Source: Shimia thalassica
GTDB lineage: Bacteria; Pseudomonadota; Alphaproteobacteria; Rhodobacterales; Rhodobacteraceae
Direction: 5' to 3'
Assembly: GCF_001458215.1 (NCBI RefSeq)
Contig: NZ_CYTW01000003.1
Location: 62,001-126,000, forward strand
Length of the DNA stretch: 64,000 nucleotides
The position numbers and the translations under genes were made by a program. Below the pieces are notes generated by a model. It saw nothing but the letters and a program-made list of their open reading frames with translations, was not told the DNA's origin and did not search any database. Positions 62,936-64,000 of the stretch are shown here, in pieces (position 1 is the first letter of the stretch; the number at the start of each line of letters is the position of its first letter).

Positions 62936-64000
62936 ATGGCAGATCTGTTCGACAGTGACAGCCCGTCAGGCGGCACAGACACACCCGTTTCTGCGCCGCG
63001 TCCGCTTGCCGACCGGCTGCGCCCCAAGGCGCTGGGTGAGGTGATCGGTCAAGAGCAGGTTCTTGGGCCTGAGGCGCCCCTTGGTGTCATGCTCGCATCG
63101 GGCAGTCTGTCGAGTTTGGTGTTCTGGGGACCACCCGGCGTTGGCAAAACAACGATCGCGCGACTTCTGGCGGATGAGACCAAACTGCACTTTGTTCAAA
63201 TCAGCGCCATTTTCACAGGCGTTCCGGATCTGCGAAAAGTGTTCGAGGCCGCGAAGATACGCCGCCAGAACGGGCAGGGGACACTGTTGTTTGTGGATGA
63301 AATCCACAGGTTCAACAAGGCGCAGCAAGACGGGTTTCTGCCCTATATGGAAGATGGCACCATTTTGTTGGTTGGTGCCACAACGGAAAACCCGTCGTTC
63401 GAGTTGAACGCCGCGGTCCTGAGCCGTGCACAGGTCTTGGTCCTCGAGCGGCTTTCTCTGGGCGATCTGGAACGTCTGGCGCAACGCTCTGAAAAAGAGC
63501 TGAACCGAAACCTGCCGCTGGATGGTGCCGCGCGCGAGGCCTTGCTGGAAATGGCAGATGGCGACGGGCGTGCGCTTTTGAACCTGATCGAACAGATCGC
63601 GGCGTGGAAGGTTGAGGGCAAGCTGGATACCGATGCCCTGTCCAAGCGGTTGATGAAGCGCGCCGCAAAATACGACAAGGGCGGCGAGGAACACTATAAC
63701 CTGATTTCCGCATTGCATAAATCTGTGCGCGGGTCAGACCCGGATGCGGCGCTCTATTGGTTTGCCCGCATGCTGACCGGTGGAGAGGACCCCCGTTTCC
63801 TTGCGCGGCGGATCACCCGCATGGCGGTCGAGGATATCGGGCTAGCCGATCCACAGGCCCAAGCGGTCTGCCTGCAAAGCTGGGAAACATACGAACGGCT
63901 GGGCAGTCCCGAAGGTGAATTGGCGCTGGCGCAGGCGTTGGTCTATCTGGCGTTGGCGCCGAAATCGAACGGGGTTTATGTCGGGTACAAAAAGGCGATG
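62936..64000 (+). CDS. rarA: Replication-associated recombination protein RarA, 3' end outside window
   Basis: The frame starts with ATG two bases after the protease stop and is open to the end of the window (355 residues visible). It is an AAA+ ATPase with Walker A WGPPGVGKTTIARLLA, Walker B LLFVDEIHRFNKAQQD, sensor GATTENPSFELNAAVLSR, and the MgsA-type C-terminal region ISALHKSVRGSDPDAALYWFARML. RarA acts at stalled forks and binds SSB. The stop lies beyond 64000. Confidence 0.95.
   Translation, partial: MADLFDSDSPSGGTDTPVSAPRPLADRLRPKALGEVIGQEQVLGPEAPLGVMLASGSLSSLVFWGPPGVGKTTIARLLADETKLHFVQISAIFTGVPDLRKVFEAAKIRRQNGQGTLLFVDEIHRFNKAQQDGFLPYMEDGTILLVGATTENPSFELNAAVLSRAQVLVLERLSLGDLERLAQRSEKELNRNLPLDGAAREALLEMADGDGRALLNLIEQIAAWKVEGKLDTDALSKRLMKRAAKYDKGGEEHYNLISALHKSVRGSDPDAALYWFARMLTGGEDPRFLARRITRMAVEDIGLADPQAQAVCLQSWETYERLGSPEGELALAQALVYLALAPKSNGVYVGYKKAM

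Noticed and set aside
1..64000. CRISPR arrays, insertion sequences, prophage, tRNA and rRNA genes
   Set aside because: I found no regularly spaced repeats, transposase motifs, phage genes or cloverleaf sequences. Sequences such as GTTCGAA at 58731 are isolated and have no paired acceptor arm.

Overview
The window looks like about 64 kb of chromosome from an alphaproteobacterium of the Rhodobacteraceae, most likely the Roseobacter group. The evidence is the split ATP synthase (an F0-only atpI-atpB-atpE-atpX-atpF operon), the alphaproteobacterial cell-cycle regulator TrcR, an FnrL-type oxygen regulator with its cbb3 oxidase genes, a membrane-anchored cytochrome c552, a Hint-domain protein and the gene order of the ribosomal cluster. 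I found no insertion sequence, phage, CRISPR array, rRNA or tRNA. The window starts inside a Hint-domain gene and ends inside rarA.

Layout. 1-5.9 kb: Hint protein, prolyl-tRNA deacylase, azoreductase with a divergent LysR regulator, a DMT permease, a diheme cytochrome c and an ArsR regulator. 6.0-8.6 kb: ATP synthase F0 operon. 8.7-15.2 kb: a small tail-anchored protein, RNase T2, trcR, the recR-ybaB-dnaX group, a zinc metallopeptidase coupled to a tyrosine-phosphatase-like gene, and the SRP RNA gene. 15.2-20.3 kb: a cyclic nucleotide phosphodiesterase, NADH pyrophosphatase, a SRPBCC protein, pheA and cycM. 20.5-26.6 kb: a yejABEF-type peptide ABC transporter with an extra small membrane gene. 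26.6-40.0 kb: an oxygen-response region with hemN, fnrL, a universal stress gene, ccoNOQP, a LysR plus DUF2270 insertion, and ccoGHIS. 40.0-49.5 kb: FAH-family enzyme, D,D-carboxypeptidase, HAD hydrolase, clpS, a methyltransferase, an atypical SDR, hemF, hemC and hemE. 49.8-61.4 kb: ribosomal proteins from rpmC to rplQ with secY, adk and rpoA, broken between rpmD and rplO by three non-ribosomal genes. 61.5-64 kb: a Deg-family protease and rarA.

How the parts work together. Five FNR-type palindromes (TTGAC/T-N4-G/ATCAA) lie upstream of hemN/fnrL, usp/ccoN, the DUF2270 gene, ccoG and hemE. They point to one FnrL circuit joining high-affinity respiration, its copper and cofactor assembly genes, and heme supply. 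The aerobic (hemF) and anaerobic (hemN) coproporphyrinogen oxidases are both present.

The most unusual finding is a pair of hairpins at 33426-33469 and 35475-35518. They share an identical 20-nt loop and inner stem, but the three outermost base pairs differ by compensatory changes, as expected for a selected RNA fold. They bracket the LysR-DUF2270 insertion between ccoP and ccoG. The DUF2270 gene also appears to start at an ATT codon.
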